NCBI RefSeq assembly: GCF_001475935.1
Contig: NZ_LDQA01000061.1
Location: 1 to 54,753 of the forward strand
From: Aureimonas ureilytica
GTDB taxonomy: Bacteria; Pseudomonadota; Alphaproteobacteria; Rhizobiales; Rhizobiaceae
Direction of reading: 5' to 3'
Length of the DNA stretch: 54,753 bases
Shown: one piece after another, positions 21,876-30,318 of the stretch
Layout: every line of letters starts with the position of its first letter
Numbering within the stretch: the first letter of the stretch is position 1
The notes under the pieces: generated by a model
Told to the model about the DNA's origin: nothing
What the model saw: only the letters and a program-made list of their open reading frames with translations
Database searches by the model: none
Position numbers and translations under genes: made by a program

Positions 21876-22028
21876 GTGCCTGGAACTCTCCCGTGCCGTC
21901 GGAGAGGGTCCGACTTGCCGCTTCAGCCCACTTCGGTCGCGGGCTCGCCGGGGTTAGGAAATGAGGGCTCTTCGCGCAAGCGAAATTTCCAGCGTGAAAC
22001 CGCCGGATCGCGCCAAAATCAACCAGTT
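21876..22028 (-). promoter_or_regulatory. Structured leader between XRE gene and metK
   Basis: Three perfect hairpins are present in 153 bases: 21971-21984 (TTCGC/GCGAA, 4-base loop), 21925-21945 (AGCCC/GGGCT, 11-base loop) and 21898-21914 (GTCGGA/TCCGAC, 5-base loop). I could not match the known SAM-II, SAM/SAH or SAH riboswitch consensus by eye. A riboswitch or other leader control is therefore only a possibility. Confidence 0.35.
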
Positions 22029-22451
22029 TCAGTCGTTTTCGCCCTCATCGTCCGCTGAGGACAAGGCTCGCACGAGGTCGAGCACGCGCCGGCGGACCTT
22101 GGGATCGGCAATGCGCTGGAAGGCGCGTGTCAGCTGGAGCATTTCGGCCGAGTGCGGTGCGTCATGCACGAAATCGCTGGCCGGCTCGTTCAGCTCTGTC
22201 AGCCCGGAGGGCTGGGAGTCCAGCCCGTCGAAGAAGAAGGACACTGGCGTCGAAAGCACGGCGGAGATGTTCTGCAACCGGCTCGCGCCGATGCGGTTGG
22301 TGCCCTTTTCGTATTTCTGGATCTGCTGGAAGGTGATGCCGAGATGCTCGCCGAGCTTCTCCTGGCTCATGCCCAGACTCGTGCGGCGCAGGCGAAGCCG
22401 CGAGCCCACATGAACATCCACAGGGTTCGGCGTCTTCTTCGCTTCCACCAT
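22029..22451 (-). CDS. XRE-family regulator, PhrR/PraR type
   Basis: A 140-residue DNA-binding protein. The helix-turn-helix at about residues 15-70 is of the Cro/C1 type: VGSRLRLRRTSLGMSQEKLGEHLGI then FQQIQKYEKGTNRIGASRL, with the recognition helix at FQQIQKYEKG. The C-terminal half carries a short helical tail (RVLDLVRALSSADDEGEND). The position between lnt and metK, and the sequence, match the rhizobial PhrR/PraR group; phrR of Sinorhizobium sits beside actA (lnt) and responds to acid and other stress. Start 22451 (MVEAKKTPNP) is chosen by family; 22481 is an alternative. An 18-base palindrome upstream may be its operator. Confidence 0.9.
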   Translation of the reverse strand: MVEAKKTPNPVDVHVGSRLRLRRTSLGMSQEKLGEHLGITFQQIQKYEKGTNRIGASRLQNISAVLSTPVSFFFDGLDSQPSGLTELNEPASDFVHDAPHSAEMLQLTRAFQRIADPKVRRRVLDLVRALSSADDEGEND

Positions 22452-22524
22452 CGCCGTGCCTTCCGCCCCCGCCGTCCGCAAACCGCAGCGGCATGACGTC
22501 CGGTCGGCGGGCGCTACGATTGAT

Positions 22525-22542
22525 CTGTAGGTATTCCTACAG
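22525..22542. promoter_or_regulatory. Palindromic operator candidate upstream of the XRE gene
   Basis: CTGTAGG, four bases (TATT), CCTACAG: a perfect 7-base inverted repeat, AT-rich in its centre, 74 bases before the XRE start and just before the lnt 3' end. Size and position fit a dimeric Cro/C1-type repressor site, possibly autoregulation. It could also fold as a hairpin in RNA. Confidence 0.45.
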
Positions 22543-22572
22543 AGGTTTCGTTAGGGAGTGCCCGTGCGCGCG

Positions 22573-24216
22573 TCAATCGGCGGAGCGGCGAAATCGGACA
22601 TAGCCGATGACAGCCGCAAGGCCGAACAGGGCCAGAAGCCCGTAGAAGACCTTTTCGCCCCATTGCGCATAGAGCGTCGGCGAGCCGGGCAGCGGCAGGT
22701 CGGCATCCACCGTCCCTCCTTGCCCAAGCGCCAAGCCGGCTACGGGGCGCCCGACCGAATCGGTGACGATCGAAATGCCCGTATTGGCGGCGCGCACGAG
22801 CGGCAGGCCGAAGGCCACCGCCGTCAACTGGGCTTGGCGCAGATGCTGATAGGGGCCGGGCGTGCGGCCGTACCAGGCATCGTTCGTCACGTTGAGGATG
22901 AAGTCCGGCCGCGTGTCGTGCGCCTCGATCTCGCCGGGAAAGATGATCTCGTAGCAGATAAGGGGCAGAAAGCGCGGGCCGCCCGGCCCCGCTTCCAGAT
23001 CGCGGCGCGAGGCACCGGGCGAGAAGCCGCCTGGCAGATGCGTCAGCTGGTTGATGCCCCAGCTTTCGAGCAGCGCCTGAAACGGCAGATATTCGCCGAA
23101 AGGCACGAGATGCAGCTTGTCCTGCGCGTCGAGGATCGTCCCGTCCTCGCCGATCACATAGACCGAATTGAAGAAGCGGGCCTTGGCGCCCTCCCCTTCC
23201 ATGCGCGTCGCCCCGGCGATCAGCGTATCGCCTGGGCCCAGCGCCTCGGCAAGGCTCGCCACCGCGTCCGGCCGCTGGGTGAGAATGAAGGGAAAAGAGG
23301 ATTCCGGCCAGACGACGAGGCGTCGGCTAGGCTCCGTGGAGGGTGTCTCGGCGCTCCCATCGCCTTGGAGAATGGGCGCGGGCGGCATGGGCGCCTGGGT
23401 CAGTTCCAGCTGGCGCGAAAAGATGCGCTCGGCCTCGGCCGGATCCCATTTCTGGCCCTGCAGGATATTGGGCTGAACGAGGCGCAGGGTGACGCCGGGG
23501 ACATGGCCGGCGGGCGCAATCGAAACATGCCACCAGCCATAGGCAACATGGGCGCCAACGAGCACAACGCCGAACACCGACGCCAGGGCGCGTCCGCGCG
23601 CTGGGGTGACTAGGAGCGCCGGCAGCGAAAACACGAAAACGGACAGCAGCGTCAGCCCGTTGAGGCCGACCACCGAAACCGAGCCCATGAGCAGCGGCAC
23701 GGGCGCGGCGATGGCGCCGACCGTGTTCCAGGTGAAGCCGGTGAGGAGCATTCCGCGCAGGTCCTCGAACAGGGCGATCGAGGCCGCGAAGGAGAACAGG
23801 CGCAGGACGCCATCGCTCCAGAACAAGCGCGCGAGTGCGGCCGCCAATCCCCAGTAGACCGCGAGCGCCATGGGCAGCGCGAACACGGCGAGCGGCAGCG
23901 CCCACCAGAACTCCGCCCCGTCCACCAGGATCGCAGCGCCCAGCCACCAGAGACCGGCCACGAAATATCCGAAGCCGAAGCACCAGCCGATGCGGAAAGC
24001 GGGGCAGGAGCGCCGGATCAGGCCCGCGCCCGGCTTTCCGCTCGCGCCATCCAGAAGCCAGACGAGCAGCGGAAAGGAGACGAAGCCGACGGCCGGCACG
24101 TTGAAGGGGGCAAGGCCGAGCACCAGCGCGGCGCCGGCCAGGAAGGCGATCAGGGCGCGCGTCCAGCCGTCCGACAGAATGATGCGCCCCGCCAGACGCT
24201 GAAGTCCTGTTTGCAA
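22573..24216 (-). CDS. lnt: Apolipoprotein N-acyltransferase Lnt
   Basis: Inner-membrane enzyme that adds the third acyl chain to the N-terminal cysteine of lipoproteins, using phospholipid as donor. The 547-residue protein begins with a block of hydrophobic helices (about residues 15-235) followed by a periplasmic carbon-nitrogen hydrolase domain with the catalytic triad: Glu in VVWPESSFPF, Lys in KLHLVPFGEYLPF, Cys in LPLICYEIIFPG. A last hydrophobic helix (VFYGLLALFGLAAVIGYV) closes it. The rhizobial homologue is known as actA (acid tolerance). lspA, acting one step earlier in the same pathway, lies elsewhere in this window. Confidence 0.97.
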   Translation of the reverse strand: MQTGLQRLAGRIILSDGWTRALIAFLAGAALVLGLAPFNVPAVGFVSFPLLVWLLDGASGKPGAGLIRRSCPAFRIGWCFGFGYFVAGLWWLGAAILVDGAEFWWALPLAVFALPMALAVYWGLAAALARLFWSDGVLRLFSFAASIALFEDLRGMLLTGFTWNTVGAIAAPVPLLMGSVSVVGLNGLTLLSVFVFSLPALLVTPARGRALASVFGVVLVGAHVAYGWWHVSIAPAGHVPGVTLRLVQPNILQGQKWDPAEAERIFSRQLELTQAPMPPAPILQGDGSAETPSTEPSRRLVVWPESSFPFILTQRPDAVASLAEALGPGDTLIAGATRMEGEGAKARFFNSVYVIGEDGTILDAQDKLHLVPFGEYLPFQALLESWGINQLTHLPGGFSPGASRRDLEAGPGGPRFLPLICYEIIFPGEIEAHDTRPDFILNVTNDAWYGRTPGPYQHLRQAQLTAVAFGLPLVRAANTGISIVTDSVGRPVAGLALGQGGTVDADLPLPGSPTLYAQWGEKVFYGLLALFGLAAVIGYVRFRRSAD

Positions 24217-24454
24217 ACCGCTTCCCCTTCATGACCGGCCCGGTCCCTGCCGCGCCGATAAAGATGTCGGCGCGCCGCGTCCAGAGGCCGTCATGAAGCG
24301 AGCATGAGCCTTGTGCCGCCCGCGCCGATCCGTCGAGGGCGAAGCGGATGCGCGCGCGGCGGAAAGGCGGGCCGCCTCGAGGCCCGTCAGCCAGACGCGC
24401 CGCCAGGAGCCGAGCCCGTCGCGACCGCAGTCAGTGAGGCAAGTCCGTGCGGTC

Positions 24455-25480
24455 CTACGCCAGTTCCGGCGACGGGCCTTCGGGGAAGCGCACGATGCGC
24501 AGGCGCTTCACGCGGCGCGGATCGGCGTCCAGCACTTCGATCTCGAAGCCGGGCACGGCCTCGATCACCGTGCCGATCTCCGGCAGGCCGCCATGGGCCT
24601 GCACCACGAGACCGCCGATCGTGTCGGCTTCGTCCTCATGGGCGCTGACGTCGAAATCGGGGCCGACGAGCTTGCAGACGTCCTCCAGCTCGGCGCGCGC
24701 GTCCGCGTAGTAAACGCCGTCGCCGGCATGGGTGACGAGGATTTCCTCGTCGTCGTGCTCGTCTTCGATGTCGCCGACGACCATTTCCAGAATGTCTTCC
24801 AGCGAAACGAGACCGTCCGTGCCGCCATATTCATCGATCACCAGCGCCATCTGGATATGGCTCGCCTGCATCCGCGCCATCAGCTCGGCCGCGTGCATGG
24901 AGGGCGGCACGAAGAGAACCTGACGCAGGAGCCCGAGATCGGCGATCGTATGATCGAGATCGACGCGGGCGAGATCGAGCGTGGAGCGCACCGGCGCGCC
25001 TTCCTGCTCCTTGTCGTGGCCGAAGCAGAGGGCGGCGCGGGTGATGTGGCCGACCATGTCGCGGATATGAACCATGCCCAGCGGATCATCGAGCCCGTCG
25101 CCATAGACGGGCATCCGCGAGCGGCCGGTTTCCTCGAAACGGGCCATGAGTTCGGCGAGCGTCGCGGTGACCGGCACGGCGTCGATCTCGGTGCGCGACA
25201 CCATGACGTCTTCCACGCGCATGTCGTGGAGTTCCAGAATATTGGTGAGCATGAGCCGCTCACCGGGAGAGAAGCCGGTCGCTTCCGTTCCCTCGCCCAT
25301 CAGGGCGTCCACCAGTTCCTCGCGCAGCGAGGGCGGAACGCGGGGCCTCAGGAAGGTGACGAGCTGCTCGAAGAAACCGGGCTCGTCTTCCCGCGGCCGC
25401 CGCCGACTTCGGACATCGGGCGCTTCGGGGGCATGGCGCTCGCCCGAAGCCGTCTCGTCCTGGTGATGGGTCATGCTCAT
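24455..25480 (-). CDS. CorC/HlyC-type CBS-domain protein
   Basis: A 341-residue soluble protein with two CBS domains (about 85-215: EDVMVSRTEIDAVPVTATL and DLGLLRQVLFVPPSMHAA) and a C-terminal CorC_HlyC domain (DFDVSAHEDEADTIGGLVVQ), but no DUF21 membrane domain, as in CorC. The DEYGGTDGLVSLEDILE motif marks the end of the second CBS domain. CorC-type proteins are linked to magnesium and cobalt export and to adenosine-nucleotide sensing. It belongs to the conserved cluster phoH-ybeY-corC-lnt, also seen in E. coli. It starts 21 bases after ybeY; 238 bases with no recognisable gene separate it from lnt. Confidence 0.93.
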   Translation of the reverse strand: MSMTHHQDETASGERHAPEAPDVRSRRRPREDEPGFFEQLVTFLRPRVPPSLREELVDALMGEGTEATGFSPGERLMLTNILELHDMRVEDVMVSRTEIDAVPVTATLAELMARFEETGRSRMPVYGDGLDDPLGMVHIRDMVGHITRAALCFGHDKEQEGAPVRSTLDLARVDLDHTIADLGLLRQVLFVPPSMHAAELMARMQASHIQMALVIDEYGGTDGLVSLEDILEMVVGDIEDEHDDEEILVTHAGDGVYYADARAELEDVCKLVGPDFDVSAHEDEADTIGGLVVQAHGGLPEIGTVIEAVPGFEIEVLDADPRRVKRLRIVRFPEGPSPELA

Positions 25481-25501
25481 AAAGCGTGTCTTTCGTTTCC
25501 G

Positions 25502-26044
25502 TCAGTCTCGGGCGTTGCCGTCGGTCGCGACCGATAGCTCGGATTCCGCATAGGGGTCGGCGATCCCGAGCCCCGCCAGAATGCGGATCTCGGTGCTTTC
25601 CATGTCCTCCGCGTCCTCGTCCGTCTCGTGGTCGAAGCCCAGAAGATGCAACATGCCATGCACAATCAGATGACGCACATGGTCTGAGGGCGTCTTTCCC
25701 TCCTCGGCCGCTTCGCGCCCGCAGGTTTCGGCCGCCAGAACGAGGTCGCCCAGAAGCGGTCCGGGCTCATCGCCCGGCTCCAACTCGGCCATGGGAAAGG
25801 ACAGGACATTGGTCGGCTTGTCCTTGCCGCGCCATTCCTTGTTGACCTCCCGAACCTCGGCATCGTCCGTCAGCGTGACGGAGACTTCGGTGTCGAGATC
25901 GACGGCAAAGCCTTGATCCTCCGCTACGGCGAAAATTGCCTCGCGCACGAGAGGTTCCGGGTCGCCCTTCAGAAGCTCGCGCCAGAGATCGCTGTCCTCC
26001 GAGAGGAGGATGCGTGGCGCGGAGCGTTGTCGCCCGTCCGTCAC
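25502..26044 (-). CDS. ybeY: Endoribonuclease YbeY, rRNA maturation factor
   Basis: Single-strand endoribonuclease needed for 16S rRNA 3'-end maturation and ribosome quality control; also affects small-RNA pathways in rhizobia. The 180-residue protein has the zinc motif HLIVHGMLHLLGFDH (HxxxHxxxxxH) and the upstream NKEWRGKDKPTNVLSFPM segment. The start is GTG at 26044, overlapping the phoH stop as GTGA, which indicates coupled translation; no ATG in frame gives a full-length protein. Neighbours phoH and corC are its usual partners. Confidence 0.96.
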   Translation of the reverse strand: MTDGRQRSAPRILLSEDSDLWRELLKGDPEPLVREAIFAVAEDQGFAVDLDTEVSVTLTDDAEVREVNKEWRGKDKPTNVLSFPMAELEPGDEPGPLLGDLVLAAETCGREAAEEGKTPSDHVRHLIVHGMLHLLGFDHETDEDAEDMESTEIRILAGLGIADPYAESELSVATDGNARD

Positions 26045-27081
26045 GTGCGCTTGGCCTGCTGCGCGCGCTTCTCGCTCGCGTCACCCTCGTAGGCTTCGAC
26101 GATCGACTGCACGAGGCGATGGCGCACCACGTCCTTGGATTCGAAGCGCACGGAGACGATGTTGGACACGCCGTCGAGAATGCGCAACGCTTCCACGAGA
26201 CCGGAGGTCTGGCCGGGCGGAAGGTCGATCTGCGAGGGATCGCCCGTCACCACCATGCGGGCATTCTCGCCCAGGCGCGTCAGGAACATCTTCATCTGCA
26301 TCGAGGTCGTGTTCTGCGCCTCGTCCAGAATCACCGCCGCATTGGTGAGCGTGCGCCCGCGCATGAAGGCGAGCGGCGCGATTTCGATGGCGCCGGCGGC
26401 GAGCGCCCGCTCCACCTTCTCGGCCGGGATCATATCGTAGAGCGCATCATAGAGCGGGCGCAGATAGGGATCCACCTTGTCCTTCATGTCGCCCGGCAAG
26501 AAGCCGAGGCGCTCTCCCGCTTCCACGGCGGGGCGCGACAGGATGATGCGCTCGACCTGACCGCGCTCCAGAAGCTGGGCGGCGTGCGCCACGGCGAGAT
26601 AGGTCTTGCCCGTGCCGGCGGGGCCGACACCGAAGACGAGCTCCGCCCGGTCCATCGCGCGCATATAGGCGTCCTGCGTCGGCGTGCGGGCGTGGATGGT
26701 CTTCTTGCGGGTGGAAATCTGGGCAAGCGAAATGCGGCCCTTCTTTTCCAGCGTCGGCAGAACGAGCTGGTCATCGGCCGCGACCGCCATGCGGATGGCG
26801 CCCTCGACATCGGACGCGCCGATCTCGGCCCCGCCCTGCAGCCGGCCATAGAGGAAGTCCAGCGCCCGGCGGGCCTGCTCGCTGGCGGTGGGGTCGCCGC
26901 GAAGCTCCACCTTGTTGCCGCGCGCGCGCGCATCGACATGCAGCTTCTGCTCGATCAGGGCCAGATGCTCGTCGAACTGCCCGAACAGGGCACCGGCCAG
27001 CCGGTTGTCGTCGAAGGTCAGAACGAGATGGGCCATGTCGGAAGCGCCGGAAGCCGGTGACATGCCGCGTGCTGCCTTCAT
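26041..27081 (-). CDS. PhoH-family ATPase (YbeZ-like)
   Basis: A 346-residue cytosolic ATPase of the PhoH/YbeZ type, considered a partner of YbeY in RNA metabolism. Walker [12 protein letters not shown] at about residues 155-165 and Walker B VILDEAQN at about 254-261, followed by [21 protein letters not shown], are clear. The N-terminal part ([20 protein letters not shown], then a KH-like region) is typical. Start 27081 is picked because its ATG overlaps the miaB stop (ATGA); ATGs at 27063 and 27036 are alternatives. Named PhoH for phosphate-starvation induction in E. coli; no Pho box is seen here. Confidence 0.94.
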   Translation of the reverse strand: MKAARGMSPASGASDMAHLVLTFDDNRLAGALFGQFDEHLALIEQKLHVDARARGNKVELRGDPTASEQARRALDFLYGRLQGGAEIGASDVEGAIRMAVAADDQLVLPTLEKKGRISLAQISTRKKTIHARTPTQDAYMRAMDRAELVFGVGPAGTGKTYLAVAHAAQLLERGQVERIILSRPAVEAGERLGFLPGDMKDKVDPYLRPLYDALYDMIPAEKVERALAAGAIEIAPLAFMRGRTLTNAAVILDEAQNTTSMQMKMFLTRLGENARMVVTGDPSQIDLPPGQTSGLVEALRILDGVSNIVSVRFESKDVVRHRLVQSIVEAYEGDASEKRAQQAKRT

Positions 27082-28508
27082 GCGATCTTCCTTGCGAGAA
27101 GCTCCTGCGCCCGGAGGGTCGCGTGGGGAGCGTCAGCCGGCTCGGCGCCGGCGGCCATGAGAGAATTGGCAAGGCTCGCGGTGACGCGAACCGAAACGAT
27201 ATCGCCGATCGCCCCCGCCGAGGCGGGAACCACGACCGGCAGAAGGAAAGGCGAGCGACCGATCATCTGGCCGGGATGGCGGCCGGGCTTCTCGATCAGG
27301 ACATCCGTATCCTGGCCGACGAAGCTTTCCTGAAAAGCCACCTGCTGCTCGCGGATCAGCGCCTGGAGCCGCTCCAACCGTTCGGTCTTCACGTCCTCGG
27401 GCACATGGCCGTCCATCGTCGCGCCCGGCGTGCCAGGGCGGGGCGAATATTTGAACGTGTAGGCGGCGGCGTAGCGGACCTCGCGCACCAGCGCGAGCGT
27501 CGCCTCGAAATCCTCGTCGCTCTCGCCGGGAAAGCCGACGATGAAATCGCCCGACAGCGCGATATCGGGCCGGGCCTGCCGGATGCGCTCCAGAAGCTGG
27601 AGATAGTCGGCGGCCTTGTGACGCCGGTTCATCGCTTTCAGGATGCGGTCGGAGCCCGACTGAACCGGGAGATGCAGATAGGGCATCAGCGCGCGCAGAT
27701 CGCGATGCGCCTCGATCAAGGCCTCGTCCATGTCGCGCGGATGCGAGGTCGTGTAGCGCAAGCGGGCGATGCCCGGAATCTCGGCGAGATCGCGCAGGAG
27801 CGAGGCCAGACCGCCCTCGCCCGGCCCCCAGGCATTGACGTTCTGCCCGAGCAGCGTCAGCTCGCGCACGCCGGCCCCGGCCAGACGCCGCGCTTCCTCT
27901 AGGATGGCCGCGCGCGGGCGCGAGACCTCCGCGCCGCGCGTATAGGGCACGACGCAGAAGGTGCAGAACTTGTCGCAGCCTTCCTGCACGGTGAGAAAGG
28001 CGGCGACGCCGCGCTGGCGAATCTCTTTATTGGAGGGGTTCGGCAGATGCTCGAACTTGTCCTCCACCGCATAGTCAGTCTCGACCACGCGCTCGCCCTT
28101 GGCGACGCGGGCCAGCATGTCCGGCAGGCGGTGATAGGTCTGCGGGCCGACCACGAGATCGACCACGGGCGCGCGGGCGATGATCTCCGGCCCTTCGGCC
28201 TGCGCCACGCAGCCGGTGACGCCGATGCGCATCTCCTGCCCCAGCGCGGCGCGCTCGGCCTTCAGGACGCGCAGACGCCCGAGTTCGGAATAGATCTTCT
28301 CGGCAGCCCGCTCGCGAATATGGCAGGTGTTGAGGAGCACGAGGTCGGCCTCCTCGACGCTGTCGGTCGGCCGATAGCCGTCCTTGGCGAGGGCATCGCC
28401 CATGCGTTGGCTGTCATAGACGTTCATCTGGCAACCATAGGTCTTGATGAAGACCTTGCGCCGGTTGTCGCCCTGCTCGTCGCCTCGTTCGTCGATCGTC
28501 TCGCTCAT
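27078..28508 (-). CDS. miaB: tRNA-2-methylthio-N6-dimethylallyladenosine synthase MiaB
   Basis: Radical-SAM methylthiotransferase acting on i6A37 of tRNAs reading UNN codons. The 476-residue protein has the N-terminal UPF0004 domain with the auxiliary-cluster cysteines ([22 protein letters not shown]), the radical-SAM motif [15 protein letters not shown] (CxxxCxxC) at about 176-183, and a C-terminal TRAM domain ([20 protein letters not shown]). Start 28508 ([10 protein letters not shown]) is chosen over 28556 by family length. Overlaps phoH downstream. A small candidate reading frame and a possible promoter lie in the 283 bases between plsC and this gene. Confidence 0.96.
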   Translation of the reverse strand: MSETIDERGDEQGDNRRKVFIKTYGCQMNVYDSQRMGDALAKDGYRPTDSVEEADLVLLNTCHIRERAAEKIYSELGRLRVLKAERAALGQEMRIGVTGCVAQAEGPEIIARAPVVDLVVGPQTYHRLPDMLARVAKGERVVETDYAVEDKFEHLPNPSNKEIRQRGVAAFLTVQEGCDKFCTFCVVPYTRGAEVSRPRAAILEEARRLAGAGVRELTLLGQNVNAWGPGEGGLASLLRDLAEIPGIARLRYTTSHPRDMDEALIEAHRDLRALMPYLHLPVQSGSDRILKAMNRRHKAADYLQLLERIRQARPDIALSGDFIVGFPGESDEDFEATLALVREVRYAAAYTFKYSPRPGTPGATMDGHVPEDVKTERLERLQALIREQQVAFQESFVGQDTDVLIEKPGRHPGQMIGRSPFLLPVVVPASAGAIGDIVSVRVTASLANSLMAAGAEPADAPHATLRAQELLARKIA

Positions 28509-28602
28509 GCGTCCTTCATAGCGTCTTTTCCGGGGTTTGCCGGAAAAGACTTCCATCGCGGCCCCGCCGATCCCTCAAGCCCGCTGGTTGCGTCCGGCGA
28601 GA

Positions 28603-28671
28603 TCATGTCCGGCAGGGTCGATCCGGCGCCCGCGAAAGCCGCACGTCCTTTTCGAAAAACGCCACGGCCAT
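28603..28671 (-). CDS. Candidate 22-residue leader peptide upstream of miaB
   Basis: ATG at 28671 is preceded by GGAG with a 5-base spacer and opens 22 codons (beginning MAVAFFEKDV) ending at TGA 28603. A possible promoter (TTGCGC, 17 bases, GATATA at 28718-28690) lies directly upstream. No homologue is recognised. It may be a regulatory leader peptide or chance. Confidence 0.28.
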   Translation of the reverse strand: MAVAFFEKDVRLSRAPDRPCRT

Positions 28672-28689
28672 CGTTGCTCCTAGCCTATC

Positions 28690-28718
28690 TATATCAGGCG
28701 GTTGGGGGGAACGCGCAA
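28690..28718 (-). promoter_or_regulatory. Possible internal promoter for miaB
   Basis: Minus strand TTGCGC (28718-28713), 17-base spacer, GATATA (28695-28690), in one of the few AT-rich patches of the region. It would allow miaB-phoH-ybeY-corC-lnt to be expressed separately from the tsaB side of the cluster. Confidence 0.33.
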
Positions 28719-28791
28719 GCGGGCATTCCCGCGAAACGGCCCGAGACTTTGGGGTAGAGCGAAACAACGCCTCAACCGAGCGCTGCCGAAG

Positions 28792-29646
28792 TCAGCCTGC
28801 GCGGTCGTCATCCCCGCGCAGGCTGCGCGCCATCAGGGCGGCGACGACGCTTTCGCAGCGCCGCGCCACGGCCTTGCGGTCACTTGCCGCATCGAAGCGA
28901 ATGGGCTCGCCGAAGCGGATTTCGGCATCCACCGCGCCTTCGCGCAGGAAGGCCAGGAGATGGGGCATCAGTTCGACATCGCCCGGCCAGGCGGCGAGCG
29001 GGCGGCCGTAATGGCCCATCGGCATTCCGTTGACCTTGGTATAGGCGACGCAAACGGGCTGGACCCAGACCGCCTCGGCCTGCGAGCGGCGAAGCGACGC
29101 CTGCGCCGCGCCGAACAACGCCGTCTTGAAGGGCAGGACGCGGTTCCCGTCCGAGGTCGTGCCTTCGGCAAAGAGCACCATGGCGTCGCCCGCGTTCAGC
29201 CGCTCGCCGATCGCGTCGGCCTGCTGCCCCGTGCGCCCGCGCGCCTCGCGCTCCACGAAGGTGGTGCGCTGGAGCTTGGCGAGCAGGCCGAAGATCGGCC
29301 AGCCGGCGACCTCGCTCTTGGCGATGAAGGACAGCGGCATGACCGCGCCGAGCGCCACGATATCGGCCCAGGACTGATGATTGGCGACGAGAAGCAGCGG
29401 CCGCTCCGTGACGGGCCGGCCCTTCAGATGCAGCCGAAGCCCGATGAGCCGCGCGGCGACACTGTGCCAAACAAAGGGCAGACGGCGCGCGAGCGGCCAG
29501 CGCAAGCGGATCGCAAGCAGCTGAAGCGGCATCAGCACGAGAGTCATCAGCGCCAGCGCCAGCCCGATGCCGAGCATCCGCGCCGTGCCCAGTGGGTCGC
29601 GGCGACGCGGAGCGTCCACGCCGGCGGGAAGGCTCGCTTCAGTCAC
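28792..29646 (-). CDS. plsC: 1-acyl-sn-glycerol-3-phosphate acyltransferase
   Basis: Acylates lysophosphatidic acid to phosphatidic acid in membrane phospholipid synthesis. The 284-residue protein has one N-terminal hydrophobic helix (GIGLALALMTLVLMPLQLLA), the acyltransferase block I NHQSWAD (HxxxxD), the VEREARGR segment of block II, and block III FAEGTTSDG. Length is usual. Its start overlaps the end of rimI by 8 bases. In some rhizobia a paralogue in this family (OlsA) makes ornithine lipids, so OlsA is a possible alternative given olsB elsewhere in this window; sequence alone does not settle it. Confidence 0.88.
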   Translation of the reverse strand: MTEASLPAGVDAPRRRDPLGTARMLGIGLALALMTLVLMPLQLLAIRLRWPLARRLPFVWHSVAARLIGLRLHLKGRPVTERPLLLVANHQSWADIVALGAVMPLSFIAKSEVAGWPIFGLLAKLQRTTFVEREARGRTGQQADAIGERLNAGDAMVLFAEGTTSDGNRVLPFKTALFGAAQASLRRSQAEAVWVQPVCVAYTKVNGMPMGHYGRPLAAWPGDVELMPHLLAFLREGAVDAEIRFGEPIRFDAASDRKAVARRCESVVAALMARSLRGDDDRAG

Positions 29647-30160
29647 GCAGGTTCCGCTTCAGGATCAGGGCGCTTTTGCGCGTGCCGTCCGCGCCCGCAT
29701 AATAAGCCGGGCGGCGACCGACTTCCTCGAAGCGCAGCTTGCGATAGAGCGCGAGCGCGGGCGCGTTGGTTTCCTCCACTTCCAGAAACAGCGAGGCCGC
29801 GCGCTCGGCATGGAGATATTGCAGGACATTGTCCATCAGGAGACGCCCGATCCCCTTGCCGCGCACGCTCTTGTCGACGGCGATGGTCAGGATTTCCGCC
29901 TCGTCCACGGTGAGGCGCGCGAGCACGACGCCCACGGCCTTGTGCCCGCTCTCGGCGCGCACGATGAAGCCGAACGTGCCGCCCTGGCCGAGCAGCGAGG
30001 CGAACTCGTCTCCCGACCAGGCCTGCGTGAAGGCTTCGGAGTGAATTTCGGCCGCTTCGTCGAGATCGTCGAGGCCGAGCGGCACCGCGACATAGCCCGA
30101 GGGACCCAGGAGGCCGTCCCAGAACGAAAGGGTCCAAGCAAGGGGGAGATACCAGTACAT
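29639..30160 (-). CDS. rimI: Ribosomal protein S18 alanine N-acetyltransferase RimI-like
   Basis: A 173-residue GNAT acetyltransferase. The acetyl-CoA-binding motif is TIAVDKSVRGKGIGRLLMDN, followed by ERAASLFLEVEETNAPALAL and YRKLRFEEVGRRPAYY, a typical RimI ending. RimI acetylates the N-terminus of S18; the gene commonly follows tsaB as it does here. An N-terminal stretch (MYWYLPLAWTLSFWDGLLGP) is unusually hydrophobic for the family; the start at 30160 has GGAGAGA just upstream, so it appears real. Overlaps plsC by 8 bases. Confidence 0.9.
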   Translation of the reverse strand: MYWYLPLAWTLSFWDGLLGPSGYVAVPLGLDDLDEAAEIHSEAFTQAWSGDEFASLLGQGGTFGFIVRAESGHKAVGVVLARLTVDEAEILTIAVDKSVRGKGIGRLLMDNVLQYLHAERAASLFLEVEETNAPALALYRKLRFEEVGRRPAYYAGADGTRKSALILKRNLRD

Positions 30161-30243
30161 GCTTCTCTCCGCGAAGGGTTCAGGCGCCCATTCTGCGCGC
30201 TGCCCCTTTCCGCATCATTATGACGCCGGCTCAGGCATTTGGG

Positions 30244-30308
30244 CTAGAGCCTTTCCGTGAACGCTCTGAGCCCAGTCCGCCGGATCGATGTTGGCGGGAG
30301 GGCTCTAG
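30244..30308. repeat. Intergenic palindromic element between tsaB and rimI
   Basis: CTAGAGCC (30244-30251) and GGCTCTAG (30301-30308) form a perfect inverted repeat enclosing CCGCC/GGCGG. A competing hairpin GGGCTAGAGC/GCTCTGAGCCC (one bulge) shares the left arm. The CTAGAGC core recurs at 16192-16198 upstream of infB, which suggests a dispersed short repeat. Confidence 0.45.
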
Positions 30309-30318
30309 AAAATGTTGA

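Noticed and set aside
21876-22028. SAM-II riboswitch before metK
   Set aside because: The conserved SAM-II pseudoknot sequence could not be found by eye; left as an unassigned structured leader.
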